DNA of 54,379 nt from Alistipes sp. (GTDB lineage: Bacteria > Bacteroidota > Bacteroidia > Bacteroidales > Rikenellaceae): assembly GCA_017631255.1 (NCBI GenBank), contig JAGBTP010000027.1, forward strand, positions 1-54,379, read 5' to 3'. A model generated the notes under the pieces. It was not told where the DNA came from, ran no database searches, and saw only the letters and a program-made list of their open reading frames with translations. Of the stretch, positions 44,525 to 53,775 are shown in pieces. Position 1 is the first letter of the stretch. Each line of letters starts with the position of its first letter. A program made the translations under genes and the position numbers.

Positions 44525-45958
44525 CTACTTCTTCGCAGCACGACGCTTCTTACTCGCCTTGCGCTTAGCCTCGTCGTCGTAGATAGTACCCACCTCGCTA
44601 TCCCTGCCGCCACCGAGTGCCGAATAGAGGGCGATGCGACTCTCAGCCATATCATTAAGGTCTGCGATGGCTGAAATCATACCCGCAAGGAGGTTCTGCT
44701 GCGCTGTGAGCACCTCGAGGTATGTCGTCGAGCCATAGGTCATAAGCTGCTGCGTAGCATCGGCCGCAGTGCGTAGTGCCTCCACCTGCTGAGTTCGCAA
44801 CTGGCACTTCGAGCGCGCCGACTCAATCTGCGAGAGCGCGGCATTCACCTCATTACCAGCATCCAATAGGCTTTGCTGAAAGGCGATGAGAGCCTCCTCG
44901 TACTGCGCCTCAGCGATGCGCACCTGAGCGCGTAGCTTGCCAGCATTGAAGATAGGTGCGGTGAGCGATGCCGCTGCCGATAGTATCACAGCACCAGGGT
45001 TAACTACCACACTACCAGCATTATTCGTCCAGCCCAAGACACCGCTGAGCGTGAGCGATGGGTAGAGCTGCGATCGCGCTGCGGCAGCATTGTAGTGGCT
45101 CTGCATCAGGCGATATTCCGCCATACGCACATCGGGGCGATTCGCCAGCAGACTAACGGGCACACCAGCGCTGAGGCTCTCGCACTCCTCAAATGCGAAC
45201 TCATCACGCTCGATAGCGTGAGGCACATCGCCCAGAAGGGCGCATAGGCTGCTCTCCACAGTGCGGATACCGTGCTCAATATCTGCCATCGTTGCACGAG
45301 CATCGTATGCCGCAGCCTCGAGCTGTGCCACGCCCGTAATGTTGCCCATACCAGCCTCCATCATAGCGCGCATAGTTACGGTACTTGCCTCGAGCGACTC
45401 TGCCACAAGGCGCGTAGCCTCGAGCTGCTCATCGAGCATAACGAGTTTGTAGTAATATGTTGCAATCGTTGCAATTAGCTGCACGCGCACCGCCTGCTTA
45501 TACTCCTGCGACTCAGCATATACAGCCTTAGCCCTGCGCTTGGCGTTGGTGATGCCACCGAAGATATCCACCTGCCACGAGGCAGCGAGCGGCACGCCGT
45601 ATGTCCAGCCGAGGTTATTACCCGCAAAGTTCGAGATGCCCACCTCGGGTGCGAGGTTGAACGAAGGCAGGTAGGCCAGCCTTGCCGACTTAAGAGCCTC
45701 CTCAGCCTCCTTAATGCGCCACTCGGCAGCACGCAAGTCGCTATTATGCTCCAAGCCCTGAGCTATGAGGCTCTGCAACTTAGCATCAGCAAAGTACTCC
45801 TCCCAGCTCATATCTGCCACCGACGCCTCGGTCGTAGCATAGGCCTTGCCATAGAGGCCGTCTGTCACAACCTCAGGACGCTCGTATGGCTTATATATGC
45901 CGCAGGCAGTCATCACCACCATTGCGGCCAGAATCATATATCTCTTCATAGCTTTCAT
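44525..45958 (-). CDS. RND efflux outer-membrane factor (TolC/NodT family)
   Basis: This 477-aa lipoprotein (lipobox MTAC, Cys19) is the outer-membrane channel of a tripartite efflux pump. The two internally repeated OEP units are visible: 'LEHNSDLRAAEWRIKEAEEAL...LPSFNLAPEVG' and 'RPDVRMAEYRLMQSHYNAAAARSQLYPSLTLSGVLG' (in short parts). A Lys/Arg-rich tail (KASKKRRAAKK) is unusual and may be a cytoplasm-independent charge patch. It is the third gene of the operon, 11 bases after the RND transporter. An alternative start lies three codons downstream. Confidence 0.92.
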   Translation of the reverse strand: MKAMKRYMILAAMVVMTACGIYKPYERPEVVTDGLYGKAYATTEASVADMSWEEYFADAKLQSLIAQGLEHNSDLRAAEWRIKEAEEALKSARLAYLPSFNLAPEVGISNFAGNNLGWTYGVPLAASWQVDIFGGITNAKRRAKAVYAESQEYKQAVRVQLIATIATYYYKLVMLDEQLEATRLVAESLEASTVTMRAMMEAGMGNITGVAQLEAAAYDARATMADIEHGIRTVESSLCALLGDVPHAIERDEFAFEECESLSAGVPVSLLANRPDVRMAEYRLMQSHYNAAAARSQLYPSLTLSGVLGWTNNAGSVVVNPGAVILSAAASLTAPIFNAGKLRAQVRIAEAQYEEALIAFQQSLLDAGNEVNAALSQIESARSKCQLRTQQVEALRTAADATQQLMTYGSTTYLEVLTAQQNLLAGMISAIADLNDMAESRIALYSALGGGRDSEVGTIYDDEAKRKASKKRRAAKK

Positions 45959-45969
45959 ACTCTTAAGGT

Positions 45970-48900
45970 TTACTCCTCCTTGCCCACGATACTCTCCAAC
46001 TCCTCCATCTCGCTGCGTGTCTGCTCATCAATCTCCGCCTTAGGCTCGAGAGGGCTCACCCTCTCCTGCAACCACTGGAACGCAACGAAGAGACCTGGCA
46101 CAAGGAAGAGCAGCGCGATAGTACCGATAAGCATACCACCCACGACACCCGAACCTAACGAGGCGTTACCATTAGCACCCACACCCGTAGAGAACATAAG
46201 TGGCAACATACCGAATATCATCATCAGCACCGTCATAAGGATAGGTCTTAGACGAGCACCCGCCGCTGCGAGGGCCGCCTGCTTGAGGCTCATACCGGCG
46301 TGTCGACGCTCCGTAGCGTACTCCGTAAGCAGGATAGCGGTCTTGGACAAGAGGCCGATAATCATAATCATACCCGTCTGCAAGTAGATGTTATTCTCCA
46401 GACCCATAAGACGCGCAAAGAGCATACATCCCATAAGACCCGCAGGCACCGAGAGCAATACGGCAAATGGTATGAGGTAGCTCTCGTAGAGCGACGCCAA
46501 GAGCAGGTAGATGAGCAAGAAGCAGATGCCATATACCGCCACCGAGTTACCCGATGTACTCTCCTCCTCACGCGTGAGGTCGCTAAACTCGTAGCTATAA
46601 CCACGAGGCAACACCTCGGCAGCCGTCTCCTTGATAGCACGAATAGCATCGCCCGAAGAGTAACCTTCGGCAGCGTCGCCACTAACGGCAATCGAGCTAA
46701 ACATATTGAAGCGGTTGAGCGTCTCAGGACCATACACCTTCGTAAGCGTAACAAATTGGCTCACAGGGGCCATCTCGCCCGCCACGCGTACATATATATT
46801 ATCGAGCGACTCGACATCCATTCTATCCTCTGGGCTCGACTGCATCATCACACGATATACCTTCGAGAAGCGGTTTATGTCCGAAACATACTGACCACCG
46901 AAGTAGCCACCCAGCGTCGCAAGCACATCCTTGGGCGACACTCCCGCACGCTTACACTTCGCCGCATCGACATCGACCATATACTGCGGATAGTTCACAT
47001 TGTAGGTGGTGTATGCCATACGCACCTCAGGGCGCTGGTTGAGCTTAGCGATGAAGTTCATCGCCACCTTGTAGAACTCGTCGATGGTGCCGCCGCTGCT
47101 ATCCTGAAGGTGTAGCGAGAAGCCGCTCGCCGTACCGTAGCCCGAAATCATCGGAGGCACAATGGCGATGACCTGCGCATCCTTGATATCGGCGCACATA
47201 GCCATAATCTTCTGGCTTAGGAAGTTAACGCTATCCTCATCCTCGGGACGCTCCTCCCAATTCTTTAGGCGCACGATCATCGTACCGTACGATGCACCCT
47301 GACCCGAAATAATACCATAGCCCGAAATCTTACAGTAGGAGTCTATCTGCTCTATGGTCGCCACACGGTCGCTAATCTGCTCCATAATCTCGTCGGTATG
47401 CTCGAGTGTCGAGCCTGGTGACATCGTAACATTGACCATAATAGTACCCTGGTCCTCCGAAGGCACGAGACCCGTCTTCGTAGTAGCAAAGAGGTAGATG
47501 AGCGCTGCCACCGAGAGTGCCAGCACGCCCCACATCGCCACCTTACGCTTAACGAAGAAATTGACGCCTCGCTGGTAGCGCTTGACCATAGCATCGAAGG
47601 CACTATTGTAGGCATCGGCCAGTCGCTTACCGAGGCTCTGTTTTGCCTCGTGCTCGTCGCTATGAGGCTTGAGCATCAGGGCGCAGAGCGCTGGCGAGAG
47701 TGTGAGGGCGTTGATGCCCGAAATACCCACGGCAATGGCCATAGTGATACCAAACTGCGTGTAGAAGATGCCCGATGTTCCGCCCATCATCGAGACGGGG
47801 ATGAACACCGCCATAAAGACAAGCGTCGAGGTTACGATAGCCGTAGATATGCCTTGCATAGCGTCAACCGTAGCGTCGTAGGCCTTGCGATAACCCGCCT
47901 CGAACTTCGCCTGCACAGCCTCAACAACGATAACAGCATCGTCGACAACGGTACCGATAGCAAGCACCAATGCAAAGAGTGTCAGCATATTAATCGAGAA
48001 ACCCATAAGCGCAAGCGCCGCAAAGGTACCAACCAACGACACGATAATCGAGATAAGCGGGATGAGTGACGAGCGCACGCTCTGCAAGAAGATAAACACG
48101 ACTAAGATTACGAGAATAATAGCCTCAACCAAGGTTTTGACAACCTCGTGAATCGAGGCAAAGAGGAACTCGTTACTATCCATAATACTCGTAAACTCCA
48201 CATCGCGTGGCGCCTTAGCTCGCTCCTCAGCGATGAGCGCATCGATACTCTTGAGCACCTGCGTAGCATTTGAGCCTGGCGTCTGGTAGAGCATCGCCAC
48301 CACACCATCGTGACCATTGACCTCCGAGGTGAATGAGTAGCTCTCGTTGCCAAACTCCACCTCTGCAACATCCTTCAATCGCAACACCTCACCCGTAGGC
48401 AACGACTTAACAACAAGGTCGTCGAACTCCTCAGGCGTGCTCTTACGACCGCGATAGCGCATCGTATATTGGAATGTACTTCCCGAATTTTCGCCGATAT
48501 TACCCGTCGATGACTCTATATTCTGCTCAGCCAGCACCGCCGAAATATCCGCTGGCACAAGGCCATACTGCGCCATCACATCGGGCTTGAGCCACACGCG
48601 CATCGAGTACTTCGAGCCAAGCGTCTGACACTCACCTACACCGTTGATACGCAGCAACTTGGGCTGAATATTATTTACAAAGTAGTTCGACAAGAATGTC
48701 TCGTCGTAGGTACCATTTGGTGAGTGAATACCCAGAGCCTTGATAATCGAGGTCTGCTTCTTGGCCGTCACCACACCCATACGCGTAACCTCGGCGGGTA
48801 GCACCGATGTAGCGCGCGCCACACGGTTCTGCACATTGACCGACGCCATATCAGGATCGGTTCCCTGAGCAAAGTAGATCGAGATTGTCACATTACCTGT

Positions 48901-49155
48901 ATTCGACGCCGTAGAGGTCATATATGTCATATTCTCCACGCCGTTAATCTGCTCCTCAAGAGGCGCAATCACCGACTTCTGAATAGTCTCTGCCGAGGCT
49001 CCTGGGTACGAAGTAGTCACATTAATCGTCGGCGGCGCAATGGTGGGAAACTGCTCGATAGGCAGCGACATAAGACCCACAATACCCGCCAACATTATCG
49101 TTATCGATATCACCGTCGATAGTACCGGACGGTCGATAAAGCGTTTTAGATCCAT
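45970..49155 (-). CDS. RND efflux transporter (HAE1/AcrB family)
   Basis: This 1061-aa inner-membrane trimeric pump exports drugs or other hydrophobic compounds using the proton gradient. The N-terminus FIDRPVLSTVISI is the first membrane helix. FPTIAPPTINVTTSYPGASAETIQ and 'ENMTYMTSTAS' match the pore domain. GTVVDDAVIVVEA in the fourth helix holds the two proton-relay Asp residues, and the second half repeats the helix set with 'TEYATERRHAGMS'. The length is standard. It lies 28 bases after the membrane-fusion gene and 11 bases before the outer-membrane factor. The substrate is unknown and no regulator gene is adjacent. Confidence 0.95.
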   Translation of the reverse strand: MDLKRFIDRPVLSTVISITIMLAGIVGLMSLPIEQFPTIAPPTINVTTSYPGASAETIQKSVIAPLEEQINGVENMTYMTSTASNTGNVTISIYFAQGTDPDMASVNVQNRVARATSVLPAEVTRMGVVTAKKQTSIIKALGIHSPNGTYDETFLSNYFVNNIQPKLLRINGVGECQTLGSKYSMRVWLKPDVMAQYGLVPADISAVLAEQNIESSTGNIGENSGSTFQYTMRYRGRKSTPEEFDDLVVKSLPTGEVLRLKDVAEVEFGNESYSFTSEVNGHDGVVAMLYQTPGSNATQVLKSIDALIAEERAKAPRDVEFTSIMDSNEFLFASIHEVVKTLVEAIILVILVVFIFLQSVRSSLIPLISIIVSLVGTFAALALMGFSINMLTLFALVLAIGTVVDDAVIVVEAVQAKFEAGYRKAYDATVDAMQGISTAIVTSTLVFMAVFIPVSMMGGTSGIFYTQFGITMAIAVGISGINALTLSPALCALMLKPHSDEHEAKQSLGKRLADAYNSAFDAMVKRYQRGVNFFVKRKVAMWGVLALSVAALIYLFATTKTGLVPSEDQGTIMVNVTMSPGSTLEHTDEIMEQISDRVATIEQIDSYCKISGYGIISGQGASYGTMIVRLKNWEERPEDEDSVNFLSQKIMAMCADIKDAQVIAIVPPMISGYGTASGFSLHLQDSSGGTIDEFYKVAMNFIAKLNQRPEVRMAYTTYNVNYPQYMVDVDAAKCKRAGVSPKDVLATLGGYFGGQYVSDINRFSKVYRVMMQSSPEDRMDVESLDNIYVRVAGEMAPVSQFVTLTKVYGPETLNRFNMFSSIAVSGDAAEGYSSGDAIRAIKETAAEVLPRGYSYEFSDLTREEESTSGNSVAVYGICFLLIYLLLASLYESYLIPFAVLLSVPAGLMGCMLFARLMGLENNIYLQTGMIMIIGLLSKTAILLTEYATERRHAGMSLKQAALAAAGARLRPILMTVLMMIFGMLPLMFSTGVGANGNASLGSGVVGGMLIGTIALLFLVPGLFVAFQWLQERVSPLEPKAEIDEQTRSEMEELESIVGKEE

Positions 49156-49183
49156 AGCTTACAATTATCTCGTTATCACTATA

Positions 49184-50377
49184 TTACTCCTCTGACACAG
49201 GGTTATTCTCCGCCTCTGTTGCTATTGCATCCTCTGCTGCTATGTCTGCCACCTCTGCCTGAGCACAATCAGCAGACGCCTGCATCTTAAGGCTCACCGG
49301 CATATTTTCGCGCAACATAGCCACGCCCTCTGTGATGATTACCTCGCCAGCCTCGAGGCCCGCACGCACGATATAGTTCTTGCCGTCGTACTTCGACACC
49401 TCGATAATCTTCGACACCGCCTTGCCATCAACACTCTGGTAGACATAGGTCTTATCCTGCACCTCGTATGTCGCACTGCAAGGTATCACAATCGTGTTCT
49501 TCTCCATATAGCGCAACACGACATTTCCCGTGCTGCCGCTCAGGAGTATGCGACCAGGATTTGGGAACACAGCGCGCAACGACACCGATCCCGTCTCACG
49601 ATCCACGACTCCACTTATGGTCTCGATGGCACCCTTATGCTCGTATGTCGAGCCATCGCTGAGTACCAACTCAGGCTCTGGGAGCGACTTTAGCGCCTCG
49701 GACATAGAGCCAAATTGGCGTGTTAGTTTGAGTAGCTCGCGCTCATTAATCGAGAAGTAGACATACATCTCCGAGTTATCCGACACGGTGGTAAGTGGCT
49801 GCGCCATAGATGGACCTACGAGAGCACCCACACGGTATGGTATCGTTCCCACAACACCTGCCGACGGAGCCTTTACCTCAGTATAACTAAGGCTGTTAGC
49901 CGCATTTACTCTCTGTGCCTCTGCCTGAGCATACGCCGCCTTGGCGCTCTGCAACTGGTTCTTCGACACACTGAGTTCGTACTCCGATATCACGCTGCGC
50001 GCATATAGCTCCTGCTTGCTCTTGTATGTCAACTCAGCAGTCTCGACAGCAGCCTTCGCCGCCTCGACATTTGCCTCAGCAGTGGTCAGTGCCGCCTTGT
50101 ATGGCACCTGATCGATGACGAAGAGTACCTCGCCCTTCTTTACGCTCTCACCCTCAAGTACGCACACCGACGATATGGTACCACTCACCTGAGGCATAAT
50201 GTTGATATCCTGACGACCGCGTATCGAGGCCGAAAATTTGCTTGTCACCTCAGTGTCGGCCGTAGCGATTGTCATCGCCTCATACTCCGCAACCTGCTCA
50301 ACCACAGGCTGCTGGCCACATCCTAACGCCATAGCTGACAACACTACGGCAACTGCGCAATAGTTCAATCTCTTCAT
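49184..50377 (-). CDS. RND efflux membrane-fusion protein
   Basis: This 397-aa lipoprotein (lipobox ALGC, Cys20) is the periplasmic adaptor that links the RND pump to its outer-membrane channel. It has the standard lipoyl half-motifs (SGTISSVCVLEGESVKKGEVLFVID and 'VKAPSAGVVGTIPYRVGALV', in short parts), a coiled-coil hairpin rich in Ala/Glu between them, and a beta-barrel domain. The tail is acidic. It is the first gene of the three-gene operon. Confidence 0.93.
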   Translation of the reverse strand: MKRLNYCAVAVVLSAMALGCGQQPVVEQVAEYEAMTIATADTEVTSKFSASIRGRQDINIMPQVSGTISSVCVLEGESVKKGEVLFVIDQVPYKAALTTAEANVEAAKAAVETAELTYKSKQELYARSVISEYELSVSKNQLQSAKAAYAQAEAQRVNAANSLSYTEVKAPSAGVVGTIPYRVGALVGPSMAQPLTTVSDNSEMYVYFSINERELLKLTRQFGSMSEALKSLPEPELVLSDGSTYEHKGAIETISGVVDRETGSVSLRAVFPNPGRILLSGSTGNVVLRYMEKNTIVIPCSATYEVQDKTYVYQSVDGKAVSKIIEVSKYDGKNYIVRAGLEAGEVIITEGVAMLRENMPVSLKMQASADCAQAEVADIAAEDAIATEAENNPVSEE

Positions 50378-50431
50378 AAATTGTTGTATTGTAAAATTAT
50401 TTTTCTCCCATTATTGGCAATAAAATTCTGT

Positions 50432-50460
50432 CAAAGTTAAATATTTTTTTTGAATATCAA
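50432..50460 (-). promoter_or_regulatory. Promoter of the RND efflux operon
   Basis: TAACTTTG on the minus strand (50439-50432) with TTG at 50460-50458, 18 bases apart. The leader is about 50 bases. Confidence 0.5.
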
Positions 50461-50620
50461 TGATTCTTCGGCAGTTATTTCGTTATAATGCGATGTTTTT
50501 TGATCGCAGAGCACAAAAAAGATTCTCACAAAAGAAGAGAGCCAACATATAACAACATCTCACAGCCAAGTTATTCTCAACCAATTTGTTGTCAGAGTAG
50601 TGCAGTAGTGGCGCTGATAT

Positions 50621-50670
50621 AAAAAAATCCCCGGATGGATAGTACTTGGCGTACATTCCATTCGGGGTTT
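50621..50670 (-). terminator. Terminator lying downstream of the guaA-type end codons
   Basis: On the minus strand CCCCGAATGGA and TCCATCCGGGG form an 11-bp stem (one G-U) with a 17-base loop, followed by ATTTTTTT. It lies about 50 bases past the stop at 50715-50713, just where a guaA terminator would be. Confidence 0.75.
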
Positions 50671-50712
50671 TAATTGAAGCGTCGCTAATGCGCTGCTATC
50701 ACAACGATTTCG

Positions 50713-50730
50713 CTACTCCCACTCAATTCT
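50713..50730 (-). other. Putative att site: duplicated 3' end of guaA
   Basis: On the minus strand the sequence reads AGA ATT GAG TGG GAG TAG, that is R-I-E-W-E-stop. GMP synthase proteins commonly end in IEWE. No guaA coding sequence precedes it in the window; instead AT-rich element DNA does. So this looks like the short identity block left at one end of an element integrated in guaA. Confidence 0.55.
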
Positions 50731-50776
50731 ATAAATATCTTGATTATCAATAAAATACAAAGATATTTTCTTTATA

Positions 50777-50798
50777 GGGTACAATTCTGGGGTACAAT
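50777..50798. repeat. Direct repeat pair near the att site
   Basis: GGGTACAAT occurs at 50777-50785 and 50790-50798 (13-bp period), about 50 bases inside the putative att site. Such short direct repeats are common recombinase arm-binding sites; that role is inferred. Confidence 0.45.
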
Positions 50799-50929
50799 AC
50801 AATAATTGATGTAACTATTGATAATCAGCTATATACCTTATATATATTATAAGAAAATATTATCTAATTTTTAGTTTTTTAGGTCTTACATTCATTAGTC
50901 TTTCGACACAACCTAATCTTTTATAGAAA

Positions 50930-50978
50930 GTTTCACGACCAATAAAAGTGAAACATTAGGAAATTTTGCTTAACTTTG
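50930..50978 (+). promoter_or_regulatory. Promoter with palindromic operator, restriction-enzyme gene
   Basis: TAACTTTG at 50971-50978 is a consensus -7 box. A palindrome GTTTCAC-N11-GTGAAAC (50930-50936 and 50948-50954) covers the expected -33 position. A bound repressor would block transcription. The leader to the ATG at 51006 is about 20 bases. Confidence 0.5.
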
Positions 50979-51005
50979 GTAAAATGTTTCTTAATATCAC
51001 TTAAT

Positions 51006-51893
51006 ATGCCAGTACAAAATAACATGCCGAACTTGACAACAATACAAGATGCGGTAATCGAAATTAAACGATTGATTGAGGATGCTATTAGAAATGGTGG
51101 TATCGATAAAAATGGTAATGTATTAGACGGTTGTGACGCTAAAAATAATTTAATACGAACGCAAGGTCCAATATGCTTAATACATGATGCCGTTAAATCT
51201 GAATTTGTAAGGTTTGGGGTTAATCCCGCTAATATATGTCCTCCTATTACTCAACATCAAGGAGAGATGAAAGTTTTTGGAGCAGTAAAAGCAAAGGACC
51301 AAGACATTTGCATTTGTCCTAATAATGTTGTGCCTACACCTCAAACATTGACTTGTGATGGTATTTTAAGAGGGAAAAGGGACCCTTATGGCCTTAGTTA
51401 TACGGAACGAGTGTTATCGGTTAATGTAAGAAGTCAATTAAGCAGTGTATCTAAAAATTTTGATACTCTATATGAAAGAACATTTGCGGAACCACTTAAC
51501 TTACATTTAAGATGCCCGAATATGGTATTGGGAGAGGTGTATATGATACCCGTATATGAATATGATGATGCAGCAGCTCAACAAAACAGAGTAGCATTCA
51601 AAAATAATAGGAATGTTAAAAGCCACATCGCAAAATACATATCATCATTCAGTGCTGTTAATGACAGACAGTTGATTGCAGGAACGGAATATAAGTATGA
51701 ACGAGTATGTTTATTGGTCGTTGATTTTAGACCTGAAACACCTCGCATATACAATACCGATGAAGAGTTAATAGCAGATGGCTTATTGGCTGCCAACTCT
51801 GGAGTTAGTATAAATAGCCTAAATTACCCAACATTTGTACAAACATTATTGGATATTTACGCCCAAAGATTTGGAGAGGATAGGTTTATCTGA
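51006..51893 (+). CDS. Putative Type II restriction endonuclease
   Basis: This 295-aa protein is AT-rich and soluble with no signal. It converges on a DNA methyltransferase, with the last 37 bases overlapping it. The NVRSQLSSVSKNFDTLYERTFAE segment recalls several annotated restriction enzymes, but no PD-(D/E)xK site could be fixed with confidence, so the call rests on position. The start at 51006 was chosen because the upstream in-frame TTG lies inside the -7 box. It has its own promoter with a palindromic operator, which fits a need to delay the nuclease until the methylase has acted. Confidence 0.55.
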   Translation: MPVQNNMPNLTTIQDAVIEIKRLIEDAIRNGGIDKNGNVLDGCDAKNNLIRTQGPICLIHDAVKSEFVRFGVNPANICPPITQHQGEMKVFGAVKAKDQDICICPNNVVPTPQTLTCDGILRGKRDPYGLSYTERVLSVNVRSQLSSVSKNFDTLYERTFAEPLNLHLRCPNMVLGEVYMIPVYEYDDAAAQQNRVAFKNNRNVKSHIAKYISSFSAVNDRQLIAGTEYKYERVCLLVVDFRPETPRIYNTDEELIADGLLAANSGVSINSLNYPTFVQTLLDIYAQRFGEDRFI

Positions 51894-53728
51894 TAAAGGT
51901 TAAGCAAATACCTGTCTATGTCATCTCTGTCTATCAGGCTTCTGAGGGCAGAGATGTTTTCTTTTGTCAATGCTGGAATTGAAAATCTCTCAATGAAATT
52001 TTTTTGATAACATGGATAACCACCGTCAATAGAAACACTAGTTCTAGAAACATAGAAATGCATTAATCCTGAGTTAAGTATTTTTATAAGTACATCTACA
52101 TTAGCTACATCCGTAATCTCATTTTGAACGGATGTAAACAAATTCATGCTAGAAGCATTAGTGTCTTTGTAAAAGATACCATACCCATTTGTAAACATAC
52201 TATCATGGTCACTATCAAAGATGAATCTGGGGTATTGGCTAAATGTTGGAGTATATATTTTGACTCCATGTTTATTGAGTCCCTGTGTGCGACCGTAAGC
52301 ATAGAATGGTTTGTAGTTAGACTTACCCTTTCCTCGTGTTGCTAAAATATCCTTAACTGACTGGAGATAGTTGTAGCATTCAGGATACTGCTCAATCATG
52401 GTATTTTCCTCAACTATTGAAGCAACATTATTTAATGTTGTATATGGAAATATAATCCTACGCTGATTTGCGTTAAGGTCTTTAACGCATTTCATTTTGG
52501 AAATCTTAACAAGAGGTCTAGTTATTCTTTTCTCTATCTTGAAATTAGACTTGTACTTATTGTTGCAATAATAGTATGTATCATCTTCTTTATATGGGTC
52601 TATAAAGAACACCTCATCTTTAAGTGTAGCGATGCCGACAGCTATATTAAACAATGTCCCTAACTGCTCCCCACTACACTCTAATCTACGAATGACTTCT
52701 CTCTCGTTATCGCATAATAACCTCCATTTTTTTGTATCTAAGTCGTCGTAGTTATTGCGTGTAAATCTTGCAGTCCTCAAGAATTGCTCAACACTTTCAT
52801 CCCCTGAAATTCTTGCGTATTGAATATACCTATTAGCTTCATTCGTAAGGAATGTTATCGCTGTATAAGTTTGGACATCAAAAACCTTAGTAGCATTGAA
52901 ATCAACAATTTTTGATATAGCTTTTGTCGTTTGAAAATATGCACGCAAACTCTCTCCCGCAAGAGAAGTGAAATAGTTGTTTGGGGTAATATAACCGAGT
53001 ATTCCATTGGGGGCTAATATCATCTTGCCAATTTCGAAGAAGGCAAAATACAAATTATATGTTCCAAAGCTAGTTGTGCTATATTTCCCATCTAACAACA
53101 TGCGAGTATTATCCTCCATATCTTGAAATTTTACATATGGAGGATTGCCGATGACTGCATCGTACTTTTTATCCCATTTTCTAGTTAAGCTATTATCTAT
53201 AACTATATGTATTTCGTTTTCTTTAATGATTTCACCTTTTGATAAACCATAAAGAAGAATTAGTAATTTACATCTTTTTACATTGTTGTCCAACAAATCT
53301 ACTCCATATATGTTTTCCGATACTATGGATGATATAGTTTTATTGTATTTCTTTTCAAAATACTTAATTGCCCCTAATATAAATGCACCGCATCCACAAC
53401 TTATGTCGATAACTGTTGCATCAACTTTGGGTGATATATTATCAATGATATAATCTACGATATGGTGCGGCGTAAAGAATGCCCCATTGGTTTGTCTATC
53501 CTCTTTGGGGATAAGCAACTCCATACACACGGCTAATTCCTCCAAAGACTTGTATCCTAAGGAATAAACATCATCTAACAAACTTTGGGTAGCGTGGAAT
53601 GAACTTAAATAGTCTTTGATATACGGATGGATAGTCTTATCTATTCCATTAGCATCAAGATAATGGAATATAAGAGCTTTCTCAATTTCCTCTACGGGAT
53701 ACTTATCTATAATATCATTTAAGACCAT
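51857..53728 (-). CDS. N6-adenine DNA methyltransferase
   Basis: This 623-aa protein has the order of gamma-class N6-adenine methyltransferases: an N-terminal helical region, NGAFFTPHHI (81-90, motif X), DISCGCGAF (108-116, motif I, SAM binding) and NPPY (195-198, motif IV, catalysis), followed by a long C-terminal region like the TaqI/Eco57I target-recognition domain. It methylates adenine within a specific site, protecting host DNA from the partner enzyme. Codons are AT-rich, unlike the chromosome to the left. No endonuclease domain is seen in it, so it is not a single-chain Type IIG enzyme. It has a -7 box of its own. Confidence 0.88.
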   Translation of the reverse strand: MVLNDIIDKYPVEEIEKALIFHYLDANGIDKTIHPYIKDYLSSFHATQSLLDDVYSLGYKSLEELAVCMELLIPKEDRQTNGAFFTPHHIVDYIIDNISPKVDATVIDISCGCGAFILGAIKYFEKKYNKTISSIVSENIYGVDLLDNNVKRCKLLILLYGLSKGEIIKENEIHIVIDNSLTRKWDKKYDAVIGNPPYVKFQDMEDNTRMLLDGKYSTTSFGTYNLYFAFFEIGKMILAPNGILGYITPNNYFTSLAGESLRAYFQTTKAISKIVDFNATKVFDVQTYTAITFLTNEANRYIQYARISGDESVEQFLRTARFTRNNYDDLDTKKWRLLCDNEREVIRRLECSGEQLGTLFNIAVGIATLKDEVFFIDPYKEDDTYYYCNNKYKSNFKIEKRITRPLVKISKMKCVKDLNANQRRIIFPYTTLNNVASIVEENTMIEQYPECYNYLQSVKDILATRGKGKSNYKPFYAYGRTQGLNKHGVKIYTPTFSQYPRFIFDSDHDSMFTNGYGIFYKDTNASSMNLFTSVQNEITDVANVDVLIKILNSGLMHFYVSRTSVSIDGGYPCYQKNFIERFSIPALTKENISALRSLIDRDDIDRYLLNLYQINLSSPNLWA

Positions 53729-53747
53729 AACATTGTATATCTACCTG

Positions 53748-53755
53748 CAAAGATA
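53748..53755 (-). promoter_or_regulatory. -7 box for the DNA methyltransferase gene
   Basis: CAAAGATA on the plus strand reads TATCTTTG on the minus strand, 20 bases before the ATG at 53728. Confidence 0.5.
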
Positions 53756-53775
53756 GTGATTTTTTCGATTCGTGA

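Larger units (their letters stand above)
50378..51005. other. 628-base gap: RND promoter, guaA-type att site, element end
   Basis: Starting at 50378 it holds the RND promoter box, AT-rich sequence with no gene, a terminator hairpin, guaA-like end codons, a direct repeat pair and the promoter of the restriction-enzyme gene. GC content falls sharply to the right of about 50713. Confidence 0.6.

Noticed and set aside
50976-51005. TTG start for the restriction-enzyme gene
   Set aside because: It lies inside the -7 promoter box; the ATG at 51006 is the first start on the transcript.
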